A DNA stretch of 64,000 nucleotides from Dehalococcoidia bacterium (GTDB taxonomy: Bacteria > Chloroflexota > Dehalococcoidia > Dehalococcoidales > Fen-1064): the NCBI GenBank assembly GCA_011170375.1, contig DUEV01000001.1, positions 1 through 64,000 of the forward strand, given 5' to 3'. Every line of letters begins with the position of its first letter. The first letter of the stretch is position 1. Under the pieces are notes generated by a model. It was not told the DNA's origin. It made no database searches and was given only the letters and a program-made list of their open reading frames with translations. A program made the translations under genes and the position numbers. Shown in pieces: positions 28,008-37,097 of the stretch.

Positions 28008-29066
28008 GTGTTTATCCGGAAAGTATTCTTTTCTATTCTTATTGTTCTGGTAGCCTCCTCAGCGGTCATGCCGGTTGGCTGTGGCTTTATTACTGACGGC
28101 GCAGGTTCCGTGTTTGGTGATGGGGGAGAGGAGGTAGCAGGCTACTTTGGTGCTTATATCATCTACCACGACAGGCAGCCACGTCATCTGAAATCTCCGT
28201 CGGGCGAGTCCGCCCAACTTGTCAATAACCAGGAGGCAAATGATCCGACGTGGCAGGAGCTGATGACGTTTCTCGGGGTGGATACCACCGACCAGAAGCC
28301 GTACGTGGTTGATTCATATTCCTGTGTTGCCTTTGCCGAAGAACTCCACAATAATGCCGAGGCTGCCGGGATTAGAGCGGCTTTCGTAGGCGTGCAGTTC
28401 GAGGATAGAGACGTAGGGCACGCTCTCAATGCCTTTCAGACCACCGACCGGGGGCTGGTATTCATCGACTGCACATCTCCAGTTCGGTCGGACCCGGCTT
28501 ATCGCCCCATACGGGAGCTGGATAATGGGGAAACGGGGGATTCTGGGGTGGCGCAGGCAGTCGGTGCTGATAAGGTGGCCTACGTGGAGATTGGCAAAGA
28601 ATATGGGGTAATAAGCATAGAAGTAGCCACGTTCCCTGAGTACAGCTTCTACGAGACCTATCTGGCTGGGAGGGAACAATACAGACTGGATGTGGAAGCA
28701 TTCAACCGTGAACTTGAGACGTACAATCAGATGGTGGACGCCTACAATCAGGGGGTGGAATTCTATAACCAGGCGCTGGAGGCCTATGAGCAAGAGGTAG
28801 AGGAGTACAATGAGGCCCTTGGGGGCAGGACAGTGCTGCCGGAGCCTGAATACTCTTACTTCCAGGCATGGGCTGCCGAGCTGGAAGCCAGCCTTGCTGC
28901 CCTCATGGCTATCAAGGCAGAGCTTGAGAGCGAGCAGTTAGAACTCATGTTAATTCAGGCGGGGCTCAATGAGTGGCAGATGGCAATAGAGACAGCCGCT
29001 GGCGGGATTGGAGATGTTAACTGGCTACCGTTAGGAGTAGTCGCCAGTATCAAGGTCTACTGGTAG
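28008..29066 (+). CDS. Exported protein with transglutaminase-like domain and tyrosine heptads
   Basis: About 352 residues from the GTG at 28008 (GGAG four bases upstream); a longer start at 27963 is possible. The signal segment ends PVGCGF, a weak lipobox. The central domain has VDSYSCVAFAEELHNNAEAAG, then DVGHALNAF, then FIDCTSP. This spacing of Cys, His and Asp suits a transglutaminase-like fold. A helical tract follows with a Tyr or Phe every seven residues over seven repeats (YNQMVDA, YNQGVEF, YNQALEA and so on), probably a coiled coil. Function unknown; it follows another lipoprotein gene. Confidence 0.65.
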   Translation: MFIRKVFFSILIVLVASSAVMPVGCGFITDGAGSVFGDGGEEVAGYFGAYIIYHDRQPRHLKSPSGESAQLVNNQEANDPTWQELMTFLGVDTTDQKPYVVDSYSCVAFAEELHNNAEAAGIRAAFVGVQFEDRDVGHALNAFQTTDRGLVFIDCTSPVRSDPAYRPIRELDNGETGDSGVAQAVGADKVAYVEIGKEYGVISIEVATFPEYSFYETYLAGREQYRLDVEAFNRELETYNQMVDAYNQGVEFYNQALEAYEQEVEEYNEALGGRTVLPEPEYSYFQAWAAELEASLAALMAIKAELESEQLELMLIQAGLNEWQMAIETAAGGIGDVNWLPLGVVASIKVYW

Positions 29067-29091
29067 GGCGTGAGAATTGGCCCTGCCAGAA

Positions 29092-29751
29092 TCAGCGTTT
29101 GTCCCGGCGGAGTAGCTCTGCCATCAGGTTTTCCCTGCTGCCCGCTTTGACCAGTGCTGCCCTGGCTGTGGGTATGAATACAAGCACCAGTACTGCTATC
29201 ATGGCGAGCGAATAGCCCACGTACAGCCAGTCCTTCTCCAGGAACCAGGCGGCCAGCGGTACCGTGAGCCAGCTGATATATACCGACATGATGAGGTTGC
29301 GTGTAACCGCCCACAGCAACAAGATTACGGCGCAAACGATTCCAAGTTCTCTGGGTAGCAAAATTATCAGGGTGCCGATAGCGGTGGCAACACCGTTCCC
29401 CCCGGTGAATCTCAGGTAGACGGGCCACACATGTCCGGCCACAGCCGCCAGGCCGGCTATCACCAGGAAGTAATTATATTCATGGTTCAATGCAAAGAAG
29501 GGGATGCCCACTACTGCGTGGGCGACAGCGACGGCCGCTGTTCCTTTACCAATATCAACGACACCAACAATGACGCCAGCTGCCGGGCCGACCTCCCTGA
29601 AGGTGTTGTTAGCACCAACGTTACCGCTGCCGACCTGCCGGATATCCTTCCCGGTGAACAGCCGCGTAGTCACGTAGGCAGTGGGGAAGGCGCCGACAAG
29701 GTAGGCGACCACTATGGCGATGACACCGCTCACTATCTCATTGTGTATCAT
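29092..29751 (-). CDS. plsY: Glycerol-3-phosphate acyltransferase
   Basis: A 219-residue membrane enzyme. The PlsY motifs appear in order: GSGNVGANN, DIGKGTAAV, and GHVWPVYLRFTGGNGVAT, within about five to six hydrophobic helices. It transfers an acyl group from acyl phosphate to glycerol 3-phosphate, the first step of phospholipid synthesis. This indicates ester-linked bacterial lipids. Monocistronic on the minus strand. Confidence 0.93.
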   Translation of the reverse strand: MIHNEIVSGVIAIVVAYLVGAFPTAYVTTRLFTGKDIRQVGSGNVGANNTFREVGPAAGVIVGVVDIGKGTAAVAVAHAVVGIPFFALNHEYNYFLVIAGLAAVAGHVWPVYLRFTGGNGVATAIGTLIILLPRELGIVCAVILLLWAVTRNLIMSVYISWLTVPLAAWFLEKDWLYVGYSLAMIAVLVLVFIPTARAALVKAGSRENLMAELLRRDKR

Positions 29752-29948
29752 TGATTTCTCCGGTCTGGAGTTTGGGTAAGCTCAATTTTGCCGTAATCTC
29801 TCTGAAAAATCAAGTGACGCGTTATGGTGGAAATCACGTATGCGTACGCCCACAGCACGTTTGTTGCAGAACATCTCTATTCGGAGTATTATGCAGTAAC
29901 ATTACGGGGCGATAGTGAATTTAGCGCCAGATCAGGGAAACAAGGGTC

Positions 29949-30464
29949 ATGGTCCGCAAAGTGCGTGTGAAGCCAAAAATTTCTCTGTTACTGATTACCT
30001 CACTGCTTATATTGTTTTTTAACTTACTCGCTGGCTGCGGTGGTGAGGAAGTTGGTTTCGGCATCTACCTGCTTGACAACGACGAGCTGGTGTTGTCCGA
30101 GCATCACATAGAGGTATATTACGAAGACACCCATAACATTGAGCTAAACGAAGAAGGAATACAAAAGTGGAACTCGTATATGACATGGGAGACAATTCCC
30201 AAGCAAACAGAAAGCCTGCACTCCAGAGATTTCGTGCTCAAGATTAAGGGAGAAGAAATATACCGGGGTAAATTTTATTCCATGGTGTCTTCAATAAGCT
30301 ATTCTGGGGTTGTGGTTATGGACGCTTTAATTGAGCTCGACAGCGACCACAATACCATCAGGATTGAATTTGGTTATCCGACGCCGGCTTTTGCCGAAGG
30401 AGAAGACCCCCGGAATGCCCCGGAGGTCATCGATTTCCTTGATAAACATGGCTTGCTAAGATGA
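29949..30464 (+). CDS. Small lipoprotein of unknown function
   Basis: A 171-residue protein with a basic n-region, a hydrophobic helix and the lipobox LAGC near residue 29, so probably membrane-anchored outside the cell. The mature region is mixed beta with no motif I recognise. The C-terminus (APEVIDFLDKHGLL) is helical. No known family. Confidence 0.65.
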   Translation: MVRKVRVKPKISLLLITSLLILFFNLLAGCGGEEVGFGIYLLDNDELVLSEHHIEVYYEDTHNIELNEEGIQKWNSYMTWETIPKQTESLHSRDFVLKIKGEEIYRGKFYSMVSSISYSGVVVMDALIELDSDHNTIRIEFGYPTPAFAEGEDPRNAPEVIDFLDKHGLLR

Positions 30465-30500
30465 ATATCCTAAAGAGGTCAGAGTATAACGGAGGTAGAA

Positions 30501-30836
30501 TTGATTAACAGCAAATACAGGTACCATCACATCGGCATTCCGACTCGTAGAAAGGTAGAGGGTGAGATTCACCTGAAACACCTCAAGATATATTGCACAG
30601 ACCACGAGTCGAATCCGTTCGGTATACAGTGGATGCGGTATGAAAAGGGTTGCGATATTCCGGAGCTGGTACAGAAGGTCGCTCACGTGGCTTTCGAGGT
30701 CGATGACCTTCATGAAGCAATCAAAGGGAAGAAGGTGATAACCCCACCCAATTCACCCTCACCCGGCGTTCTGGTGGCGATGATAGAAGAGGCAGGGGCA
30801 CCGGTTGAGCTCCTGCAGTATACTAACAAGGGCTGA
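30501..30836 (+). CDS. Glyoxalase/bleomycin-resistance family (VOC) protein
   Basis: A 111-residue VOC-fold protein starting at a TTG five bases after GGAGG. YHHIGIPT gives the first metal-ligand strand, HVAFEVDDLHEAI the second module and EEAGAPVELLQY the C-terminal glutamate strand. Probably a metal-dependent isomerase, dioxygenase or lyase of small molecules; substrate unknown. The phosphoesterase gene begins 3 bp after its stop codon. Confidence 0.8.
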   Translation: MINSKYRYHHIGIPTRRKVEGEIHLKHLKIYCTDHESNPFGIQWMRYEKGCDIPELVQKVAHVAFEVDDLHEAIKGKKVITPPNSPSPGVLVAMIEEAGAPVELLQYTNKG

Positions 30837-30839
30837 GGT

Positions 30840-31589
30840 ATGGACAGGATAGCCATTATTTCAGATATTCACGGGAATATGCCAGCTCTAGAAGCTGTGC
30901 TTCAGGATATCAGAGAGCGTAATATCGAGAGAATACTCTGTCTGGGGGACCTGGTGGGCAAGGGTCCACACTCCGACCGGGCCGTCGATATCTGCCGGGA
31001 AGTATGCGAGCAGGTGATTATGGGGAACTGGGACGATTATATCCGAGGTGAACCCGATAACCCCATGAGGGCGTGGCATCAGCAGAGGCTGGGCAGCGAG
31101 CGGCTGGAATATCTGAAAAACCTCCCTTATATAATCGAGTTCTACATGAGCGGGAAGAAGATACGACTTTTCCACGCCTCGCAGAAAGGCATCTATGATC
31201 GCGTTTTTATGGACGATACCAGGGAGAACCACCGTGGTATGTTCGATAATACCGACTTTACAGGAGATGCCTTTGTGCCTGATGTGGTGGGATATGGGGA
31301 CATCCATAGCGCCTATCTCAAGAGTTTCCGCCAGAGGACATTATTCAATACCGGCAGTGTTGGTAACCCGCTGGACCTGACCATGGCCTCGTATGTCATT
31401 ATGGAGGGCGAATACGGCAGCGAGGCAGGTGGCACATTGTCGATTCAGATAATACGGGTACCGTATGATATCGAGCTGGCGATACAGCAGGCGAGGGATG
31501 AGCAGATGCCTGAGCTGGAAGCGTATGAGAGCGAACTGCGGACGACCAGATACCGGGCGCTCCCTCCTCCCGAGCTGAAACAGGGCTGA
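30840..31589 (+). CDS. Calcineurin-like metallophosphoesterase
   Basis: A 249-residue enzyme with the metallophosphatase signatures SDIHGN (8-13), CLGDLVGKGP, GNWD and VVGYGDIHSAYLKS, with the late histidine replaced within GDIHSAY. NTGSVGNPLD near the C-terminus fits the YfcE/MJ0936 group of phosphodiesterases. It is coupled to the upstream VOC gene. Likely hydrolyses a nucleotide phosphodiester; substrate unknown. Confidence 0.88.
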   Translation: MDRIAIISDIHGNMPALEAVLQDIRERNIERILCLGDLVGKGPHSDRAVDICREVCEQVIMGNWDDYIRGEPDNPMRAWHQQRLGSERLEYLKNLPYIIEFYMSGKKIRLFHASQKGIYDRVFMDDTRENHRGMFDNTDFTGDAFVPDVVGYGDIHSAYLKSFRQRTLFNTGSVGNPLDLTMASYVIMEGEYGSEAGGTLSIQIIRVPYDIELAIQQARDEQMPELEAYESELRTTRYRALPPPELKQG

Positions 31590-31656
31590 GGGCTTGATAT
31601 TTTTGTTGTGGAATATCTCCGAAATGGGGTTGTCATACGTTTAAGGAGGTGGATAA

Positions 31657-32448
31657 GTGAGTATAGCGATAGCAATCGCAGTGCCTGACGGGATTGCACT
31701 GGCTGCTGATACTCAGACTACTTGGCAGCAAACAATAACCAAAGCCAAGGAGAAGGGTACTGGAAAGGAGTTTGAGCTAGAACAACCTATAGTGAAACCT
31801 ATGGGATGGTCACGAATGGCTCGCAAGCTTTTCTCACTCCAATTCGCTGATGATAAATTTGCGGTCTGCACGGCTGGGGCTACCTCACTTAATCGTAAGA
31901 CTATGTATTCTATATTCAAGTCTCTAGAGCACTCTTATTCTGGAAATGCTAGTATTGGGGAAGTAAGAGAGCACCTTGTCGGTGGATTGATGAACGAGTT
32001 GAAGCAGCATCATGGGATAGAAGATTTGTCTACTGCTCCAACTCTCACCTATGACTTCATACTTGCTGGTTTTGAAGACCACGATGTTTCGAAACCAGTA
32101 ATAGAATCACACTTGGTATTCTCTGGAAAAGCCATACGCGATGGGCAGGAAGACACATCAGGACACATCCTGCGTTGGGCTACTGACCCGACAAGTCATT
32201 ACGGCGGTTGCTGGATAGGAAGGACTGAATTCGTCACCCATATAGTGAATCATAGTAATTCTGCACTACCTCCCATTGCTGGCCAGTTTCATCTTATGAC
32301 ACTTACAGATGCCGTGGACTACACAAAATTTCTTGTTGAATTCACGTGTAACTTCCAGCGATTTGCTGTCATGGTTCCAGACTGCGGCCGTCCTATAATA
32401 AGTGCTACACTAACGCCAGAAGGCTATAACGAGCAAGTCGTAGAATAG
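31657..32448 (+). CDS. Proteasome beta/HslV-like Ntn-hydrolase candidate
   Basis: A 263-residue protein with a GTG start behind AAGGAGGTGG. The N-terminus SIAIAIAVPDGIALAADTQTT closely follows the proteasome beta pattern: nucleophile at residue 2 (here Ser), DG turn, LAAD and a late T. ARKLFSLQFADDKFAVCTAGAT resembles the Lys33 and AG strands that follow. If real it would be an N-terminal-nucleophile hydrolase with Ser2. The length exceeds HslV. Codon use looks more AT-rich than its neighbours. The gene stands alone between a phosphoesterase and a convergent ThiF gene. Assignment is by pattern only. Confidence 0.5.
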   Translation: MSIAIAIAVPDGIALAADTQTTWQQTITKAKEKGTGKEFELEQPIVKPMGWSRMARKLFSLQFADDKFAVCTAGATSLNRKTMYSIFKSLEHSYSGNASIGEVREHLVGGLMNELKQHHGIEDLSTAPTLTYDFILAGFEDHDVSKPVIESHLVFSGKAIRDGQEDTSGHILRWATDPTSHYGGCWIGRTEFVTHIVNHSNSALPPIAGQFHLMTLTDAVDYTKFLVEFTCNFQRFAVMVPDCGRPIISATLTPEGYNEQVVE

Positions 32449-32457
32449 CGAAAGAAC

Positions 32458-33471
32458 CTACATCCCCACATACTTCGCGTAAAGCGCCTTTGCCAGTGAC
32501 TCGTCGTTGGTGTTCCTCACCAGGGCGCGGCCGTCGGCAAAGACCACCATCTCCCTTTCCTCGTCAGCCTGGAAGCGGAGCATGAACTCGTTGTAGGTGA
32601 CCTCGGTTGTCTGTGCTAGTTGTAACGCCATCTCTTTGATATTGACCTCGCTACCGCTGGTATTCAGTACCTGGACGGCATTCTCGCCGAAGAGCGAGGT
32701 GGTCGCCACTCTGGACTTCCCCTCGAGGTACTCGTATTTGCCCTGGCAGGCCGGGCAGCCCTTGCGGTACCCCGTCTTGAAGCGCTGAAAGATCCCCTGC
32801 CAGATGTCGATGACGGTGAGGTGCTGCTCCTTATCTACCTTGCCTGTCAGGAGCTTCATTGCCTGGGCAGCCTGCAGGGAACCAATGATAAAAGGCACCG
32901 GGCCGAGTATGCCGGCGGTATCACAGGTGCCAACCAGTCCTGCGGCCGGGGCATTGGTAGAAAGGCAGCGGAAGCAGGGGGTCTTACCGGGGATAAAGCT
33001 CGTTGTCATCCCCGAAGAAGCGAGGGCAGCCCCGTAGACCCAGGGGATGCCGTGCTTCATCGAGACGTCGTTGATGAGTAACCGGCCCTCGAAGTTATCC
33101 AGGCCGTCCATGATAAGGTCGGCCCCGCTGACAAGCTCTTCGATATCGCCGTGGTTGACGTCGGCAACAACACCCTCGATTTCGACAGAAGAATTTATCT
33201 TTCTGAGGTGCCGCTCAGCAGCGGCTGCTTTGGGTAATTCGTTCCTGATGTCGTCTTCATCAAAAAGGATTTGCCTGTGGAGGTTGTGGTATTCGATGAA
33301 GTCCCGGTCGATGACCCTGACCCTGCCGACGCCGGCACGTACCAGAGAGGTGGCAATCATGGAGCCCAGTCCCCCGCAGCCGACAATGACGACATGGCTT
33401 TCTGAGAGCTTGCGCTGGCCCTTCTCGCCCAGGGCAGGAAATATTATTTGCTTGGAATATCTATCCGTCAT
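32458..33471 (-). CDS. ThiF/MoeB/HesA-family adenylyltransferase
   Basis: About 337 residues from the ATG at 33471, preceded by GAGGAGG. VVIVGCGGLGSMIA is the ATP-binding loop, RQILFDEDDI and a DGLDNFEGR follow, and the zinc cysteines are CFRC and CPAC. The family adenylates the C-terminus of a small sulfur-carrier protein (MoaD or ThiS). A C-terminal extension of about 80 residues resembles an additional sulfur-carrier-like or partner domain. Third gene of a leftward glnA-nrpR-thiF run; molybdenum cofactor synthesis would serve the formate dehydrogenase. Confidence 0.9.
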   Translation of the reverse strand: MTDRYSKQIIFPALGEKGQRKLSESHVVIVGCGGLGSMIATSLVRAGVGRVRVIDRDFIEYHNLHRQILFDEDDIRNELPKAAAAERHLRKINSSVEIEGVVADVNHGDIEELVSGADLIMDGLDNFEGRLLINDVSMKHGIPWVYGAALASSGMTTSFIPGKTPCFRCLSTNAPAAGLVGTCDTAGILGPVPFIIGSLQAAQAMKLLTGKVDKEQHLTVIDIWQGIFQRFKTGYRKGCPACQGKYEYLEGKSRVATTSLFGENAVQVLNTSGSEVNIKEMALQLAQTTEVTYNEFMLRFQADEEREMVVFADGRALVRNTNDESLAKALYAKYVGM

Positions 33472-33490
33472 GTCGTTGGCCTCCTCCCTC

Positions 33491-34486
33491 CTAGAGGTTG
33501 CGGACGGAAACAAGCTGTTGAAAGTCGACGATGCCGCTTTCGCCGATGTTCTCGATTTCAATACCAGCTTCGACGGCTGCCGCCAGCGGGTTCAGGCCAC
33601 CGAGCAGTATCATGCCTACCCGGTTCATTCCCACCGGAACCTCGCAGATTGGCTCGCTGGTATTGCCCAGGACGTAGACCCCGCCAATGCCGGCTTCCTT
33701 GAGGGCGGCGATTCTCTCAACGGCCAGCGACCGTGCTGGTGCTGGCATCTCACGGAAGTTGGCCAGTATCCTGCCACTGCCGTTCCTGGCGGCCTCACCA
33801 ACACTGGTCATCCCAGCGTGGATGTACTGCTCAGAAGGGTCAATGGAAGTGCCGGCGTAGTTGATGACAGCAATGAAGCGTTCTGGTTTCGAGTTCCTGA
33901 CTTCCAGCACGCCGCCGAACTGGGACACAACGGGAACACCTGCCTTCAGCAAGGCCCCGTTGATGGCGACACTGCATACGGTGCCCAGGCCAATCTTGCC
34001 GCTGGGGACAACTACCGAGCCCAGTTTCTCCCCTTCAGAAGCTGTCGCCACCAGCTCACAGACGCAGAGCCCGGCCTCAATAGCATCTTTCATAGCAGCT
34101 AGGGCTTCCCTGAACCTTTCCTTGTCAATCAGTGAGGTGTTTATCGGAAGCTGACCGGTCCGCTTGGTGGGGTCGAAGGTGGTCTGGAAAGCGAGCAGCT
34201 CCAGCTTCTGTAAGATAAAGCCTACCTGCTCCGGGGCCAGTGCTAGCTTGAGTTCTTCAAATCCCCGCGGTGTCAGCATCCGGCCATCACGACCGAGCGA
34301 TTGTGTATAACCACGCTCGTCGGCTATTCTCAGGTGGTATCTGACACCACGCTCGCTGAGGTGGATGCCGTAGCGTTCCAGCTCCCGGGCAATCGTAATT
34401 GAGCCCAAAGGCTGGGAAGACTCGCTCAGGACCCTGAGAATCGAGATTATCTTTCTTTCAGCGTCTGACTTGCTGCTATGTATCAT
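33491..34486 (-). CDS. nrpR: NrpR-type nitrogen regulator
   Basis: A 331-residue protein with an N-terminal winged helix (about 1-85, with ISILRVLSESSQPLGS and RGVRYHLR) and one NrpR effector domain (about 120-331, with VVPSGKIGLGTVCSV and ILANFREMPA). In methanogens NrpR represses glutamine synthetase and nif operons and senses 2-oxoglutarate. Here it sits directly downstream of glnA, which strongly suggests glnA as the target. One NrpR domain is present; methanogen proteins may have one or two. The ribosome site is weak. Confidence 0.9.
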   Translation of the reverse strand: MIHSSKSDAERKIISILRVLSESSQPLGSITIARELERYGIHLSERGVRYHLRIADERGYTQSLGRDGRMLTPRGFEELKLALAPEQVGFILQKLELLAFQTTFDPTKRTGQLPINTSLIDKERFREALAAMKDAIEAGLCVCELVATASEGEKLGSVVVPSGKIGLGTVCSVAINGALLKAGVPVVSQFGGVLEVRNSKPERFIAVINYAGTSIDPSEQYIHAGMTSVGEAARNGSGRILANFREMPAPARSLAVERIAALKEAGIGGVYVLGNTSEPICEVPVGMNRVGMILLGGLNPLAAAVEAGIEIENIGESGIVDFQQLVSVRNL

Positions 34487-34613
34487 CAGAACTCTTAGTC
34501 CTTCATATCAGCCTGATGGCTTTGAATGATTATAGCACTCTTAACACCGGGTAGGATATCGTTGTGCAGTCGGTGCGTGTCGTGTCCACCCGCTGCAGTG
34601 AAACTCCCCTGGC

Positions 34614-35954
34614 CTACAGAGTGGGCAGGTATCGCTGAATTTCGTAGTCAGTAACCTGGGTGCGGTAGTAGTTCCACTCTACTTTCTTATTGGTAATGAA
34701 AGCATCGAAGACATGGTCACCCAGGGCCTTCCGTACCAGGTCGCTTTTTTCGGCGATGGTAATAGCCTCCCAGAGGCTGGCTGGTAAAGTGCCGATTCCC
34801 CGTTCCTTCCGCTCGGCTTCGGTCATTTCGTATATATTTTCTTCGACCGGCTCGGGTGGCGTATATCCTTTTTCGATTCCCTCCAGACCGGCGGCCAGCA
34901 TCACGCTAAAGGCGAGGTAAGGATTGCAGGCGGGATCCGGGGAGCGGAATTCGATTCTGGTAGCCTGCTCCCTGCCTGGCTTGTACTCAGGAACGCGTAT
35001 CAGGTCAGACCGGTTGCGCCGTGCCCAGGAAAGGTATACGGGTGCCTCATAGCCGGGAACCAGCCGCTTGTAAGAATTGACCCACTGGTTGCAGACAGCC
35101 GTAATCTCCGGGGCGTACCTGAGTAACCCGGCGATGTAGGACTTGGCTTCTTTCGAAAGGTTGTATTCATCGTCTTTGGAGAAGAAGGCATTTTTATCAC
35201 CTTTAAAGAGTGACTGGTGAACATGCATGCCACTGCCGTTCATGCCGAAAACAGGCTTGGGCATGAAGGTGGCATACACCCCGTTTGCCATAGCCACTTC
35301 CTTTACAACCAGCCGGTAGGACATCACGTTATCGGCCATGGTCAGGGCATCAGTGTACCTCATGTCTATCTCGTGCTGGCTGTGGGCAACCTCGTGGTGG
35401 GAATACTCTACGTCGATACCAAGCTGCTCCAGCATCAGGACAGTGGCCCGTCTCAGGTCAGTGGCGGCGTCATGGGGGGTGAGGTCAAAGTAACCACCCT
35501 TGTCCAGTGGCTCGGTTCCCTGGTCGTTCTTGAAGTAGAAGTACTCCAGTTCTGGCCCCACATAGAAGGTATAGCCCAGGTCTGCGGCCCTTTTCAGGTT
35601 CCTCTTCAGGATATAGCGGGGGTCACCTTCGAAGGGTTGACCGCCAGGCCTGAGGACATCACAGAACATCCGAGCGACGGCGTGATGCTCACGGGGTCGC
35701 CATGGCACTAATCGGAAGGTATCAGGGTCGGGCAGGGCAACCATGTCGCTTTCGTCTATCCTGGCAAAACCTTCAATCGAGGAGCCGTCAAATCCCATCC
35801 CTTCATCCAGGGCCCCTTCCAGTTCTTCTACCGTAATGGAGAAGCTCTTGAGTATGCCCAGGATGTCAGTGAACCACATCCAGATAAACTTAACGTCGTG
35901 TTCCTTGGCCTTCTTGAGGACGTATTCATTGCTTTCCCTACTCATATTCATCAT
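34614..35954 (-). CDS. glnA: Glutamine synthetase type I
   Basis: A 446-residue type I enzyme making glutamine from glutamate and ammonia. Recognised segments: DGSSIEGFARIDESD, the ELEYFYF metal site, NGSGMHVHQSLF, the NSYKRLVPGYEAP loop and RIEFRSPDPACNPYLAF. The usual adenylylation-loop signature is not evident, so control is probably by NrpR and not GlnE. Several ATGs crowd the start (35954, 35951, 35945); AAGGAGG lies 13 bases before the first. First gene of the run with nrpR and thiF. Confidence 0.95.
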   Translation of the reverse strand: MMNMSRESNEYVLKKAKEHDVKFIWMWFTDILGILKSFSITVEELEGALDEGMGFDGSSIEGFARIDESDMVALPDPDTFRLVPWRPREHHAVARMFCDVLRPGGQPFEGDPRYILKRNLKRAADLGYTFYVGPELEYFYFKNDQGTEPLDKGGYFDLTPHDAATDLRRATVLMLEQLGIDVEYSHHEVAHSQHEIDMRYTDALTMADNVMSYRLVVKEVAMANGVYATFMPKPVFGMNGSGMHVHQSLFKGDKNAFFSKDDEYNLSKEAKSYIAGLLRYAPEITAVCNQWVNSYKRLVPGYEAPVYLSWARRNRSDLIRVPEYKPGREQATRIEFRSPDPACNPYLAFSVMLAAGLEGIEKGYTPPEPVEENIYEMTEAERKERGIGTLPASLWEAITIAEKSDLVRKALGDHVFDAFITNKKVEWNYYRTQVTDYEIQRYLPTL

Positions 35955-36145
35955 ATTGCTAGTTACGCCTCCTTGTGCTTTGCTGTATCATACCGTGTTT
36001 TGGCCAGAATCGCCAGTCCCTGTGCAGATCGCATCATCTGCCGGTTATGAGAGTCCGGGTTCTTCATACTGACCTCCCGCATGTTAAGTAAAAATGCTAA
36101 AAAGCGGTAACTGATTGTTCGCTTTCACAATTCATTATTGTTTTA

Positions 36146-37024
36146 TCATTCAGGTGTCCAGGTGACTCTCCATTCATCAGCTGGGTTATTGGTAAGGTTT
36201 ATAGGGTTGGAGCCATCGGCGTCCATTACATAGATTTCATCGTTCCCGTCACGATCGGATGTAAAGGCAATCTTGTTTCTATCTGGAGACCATGCGGGCA
36301 TCATATCGACAGCTGAATTATTGGTGAGTCTAATCGGGTTGGAGCCGCCTGCATCCATTACATAGATCTCAGTGTTCCCGTCACGATCAGATGTAAAGGC
36401 GATCTTGTTTCCATCTGGAGACCATGCGGGCATCATGTCGACAGCTGAATTATTGGTGAGTCTAACCGAGTTGGAGCCATCTTTCTCCATCACATAGATC
36501 TCAGCGTTCCCGTCACGATCGGATGTAAAGGCAATCTTGTTTCCATCTGGAGACCACGCTGGTAGCCTGTCGACAGCTGGATTATTGGTACAATTTATGG
36601 GGTTAGAGCCATCAGCTTCCATTACATAGATCTCATCATTGCCGTCACGATCTGATGTAAAGGCGATTGCCCTTCCATCTGGAGACCACGTTGGTTCAGC
36701 ATCATTGGCTGGGTTGTTAGTAAGGTTAACCAGGTTGGAGCCATCGGCGTCCATTACATAGATCTCATCGTTGCCGTCACGATCAGATGTAAAGGCAATC
36801 TTGTTCCTATCTGGAGACCATGCGGGCATAAAGTCACCAGCAGTGTTGTTAGTGAGATTTATCAGGTTAGAGCCATCTGCATCCATCATGTAAATTTCAG
36901 AATTACCATCTCTGTCAGAACCGAAAGTGATAACTCCAGAAAATGTAGGAGATTTCTCACAACCAATAATTGTTGTAATTAATAGTATGAGGATAATGGT
37001 GAAAGTAAGCAGAATCGATTTCAT
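36146..37024 (-). CDS. TolB-like beta-propeller lipoprotein
   Basis: A 292-residue lipoprotein from the ATG at 37024, which follows AAAGGAGA. The signal ends with IIGC. The rest is about six PD40/WD40-like repeats of 43 residues, each with IAFTSDRDGN-EIYVM-DGSN-LTNN and PAWSPD. It should fold as a six-bladed propeller on the outer face of the membrane, probably for protein or ligand binding. Repeats are nearly identical at the DNA level, implying recent duplication. Confidence 0.88.
   Translation of the reverse strand: MKSILLTFTIILILLITTIIGCEKSPTFSGVITFGSDRDGNSEIYMMDADGSNLINLTNNTAGDFMPAWSPDRNKIAFTSDRDGNDEIYVMDADGSNLVNLTNNPANDAEPTWSPDGRAIAFTSDRDGNDEIYVMEADGSNPINCTNNPAVDRLPAWSPDGNKIAFTSDRDGNAEIYVMEKDGSNSVRLTNNSAVDMMPAWSPDGNKIAFTSDRDGNTEIYVMDAGGSNPIRLTNNSAVDMMPAWSPDRNKIAFTSDRDGNDEIYVMDADGSNPINLTNNPADEWRVTWTPE
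36180..36930 (-). repeat. 129-bp coding tandem repeat
   Basis: The propeller blades repeat with a 129-bp (43-codon) period. The segment CGTCACGATC, reading the plus strand, recurs in blade after blade. Copy number could vary by slippage or recombination. Confidence 0.8.
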
Positions 37025-37097
37025 CAGTTCTCCTTTCAATTGCATTTATCCTTTTAAGCCAGCATTTGGTTAATAGGGTAAAGCTCGTCGTGTTTCA

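Noticed and set aside
36180-36930. CRISPR-like array from regular repeats
   Set aside because: Repeats are 129 bp, in frame, and code for beta-propeller blades; no spacers or cas genes.
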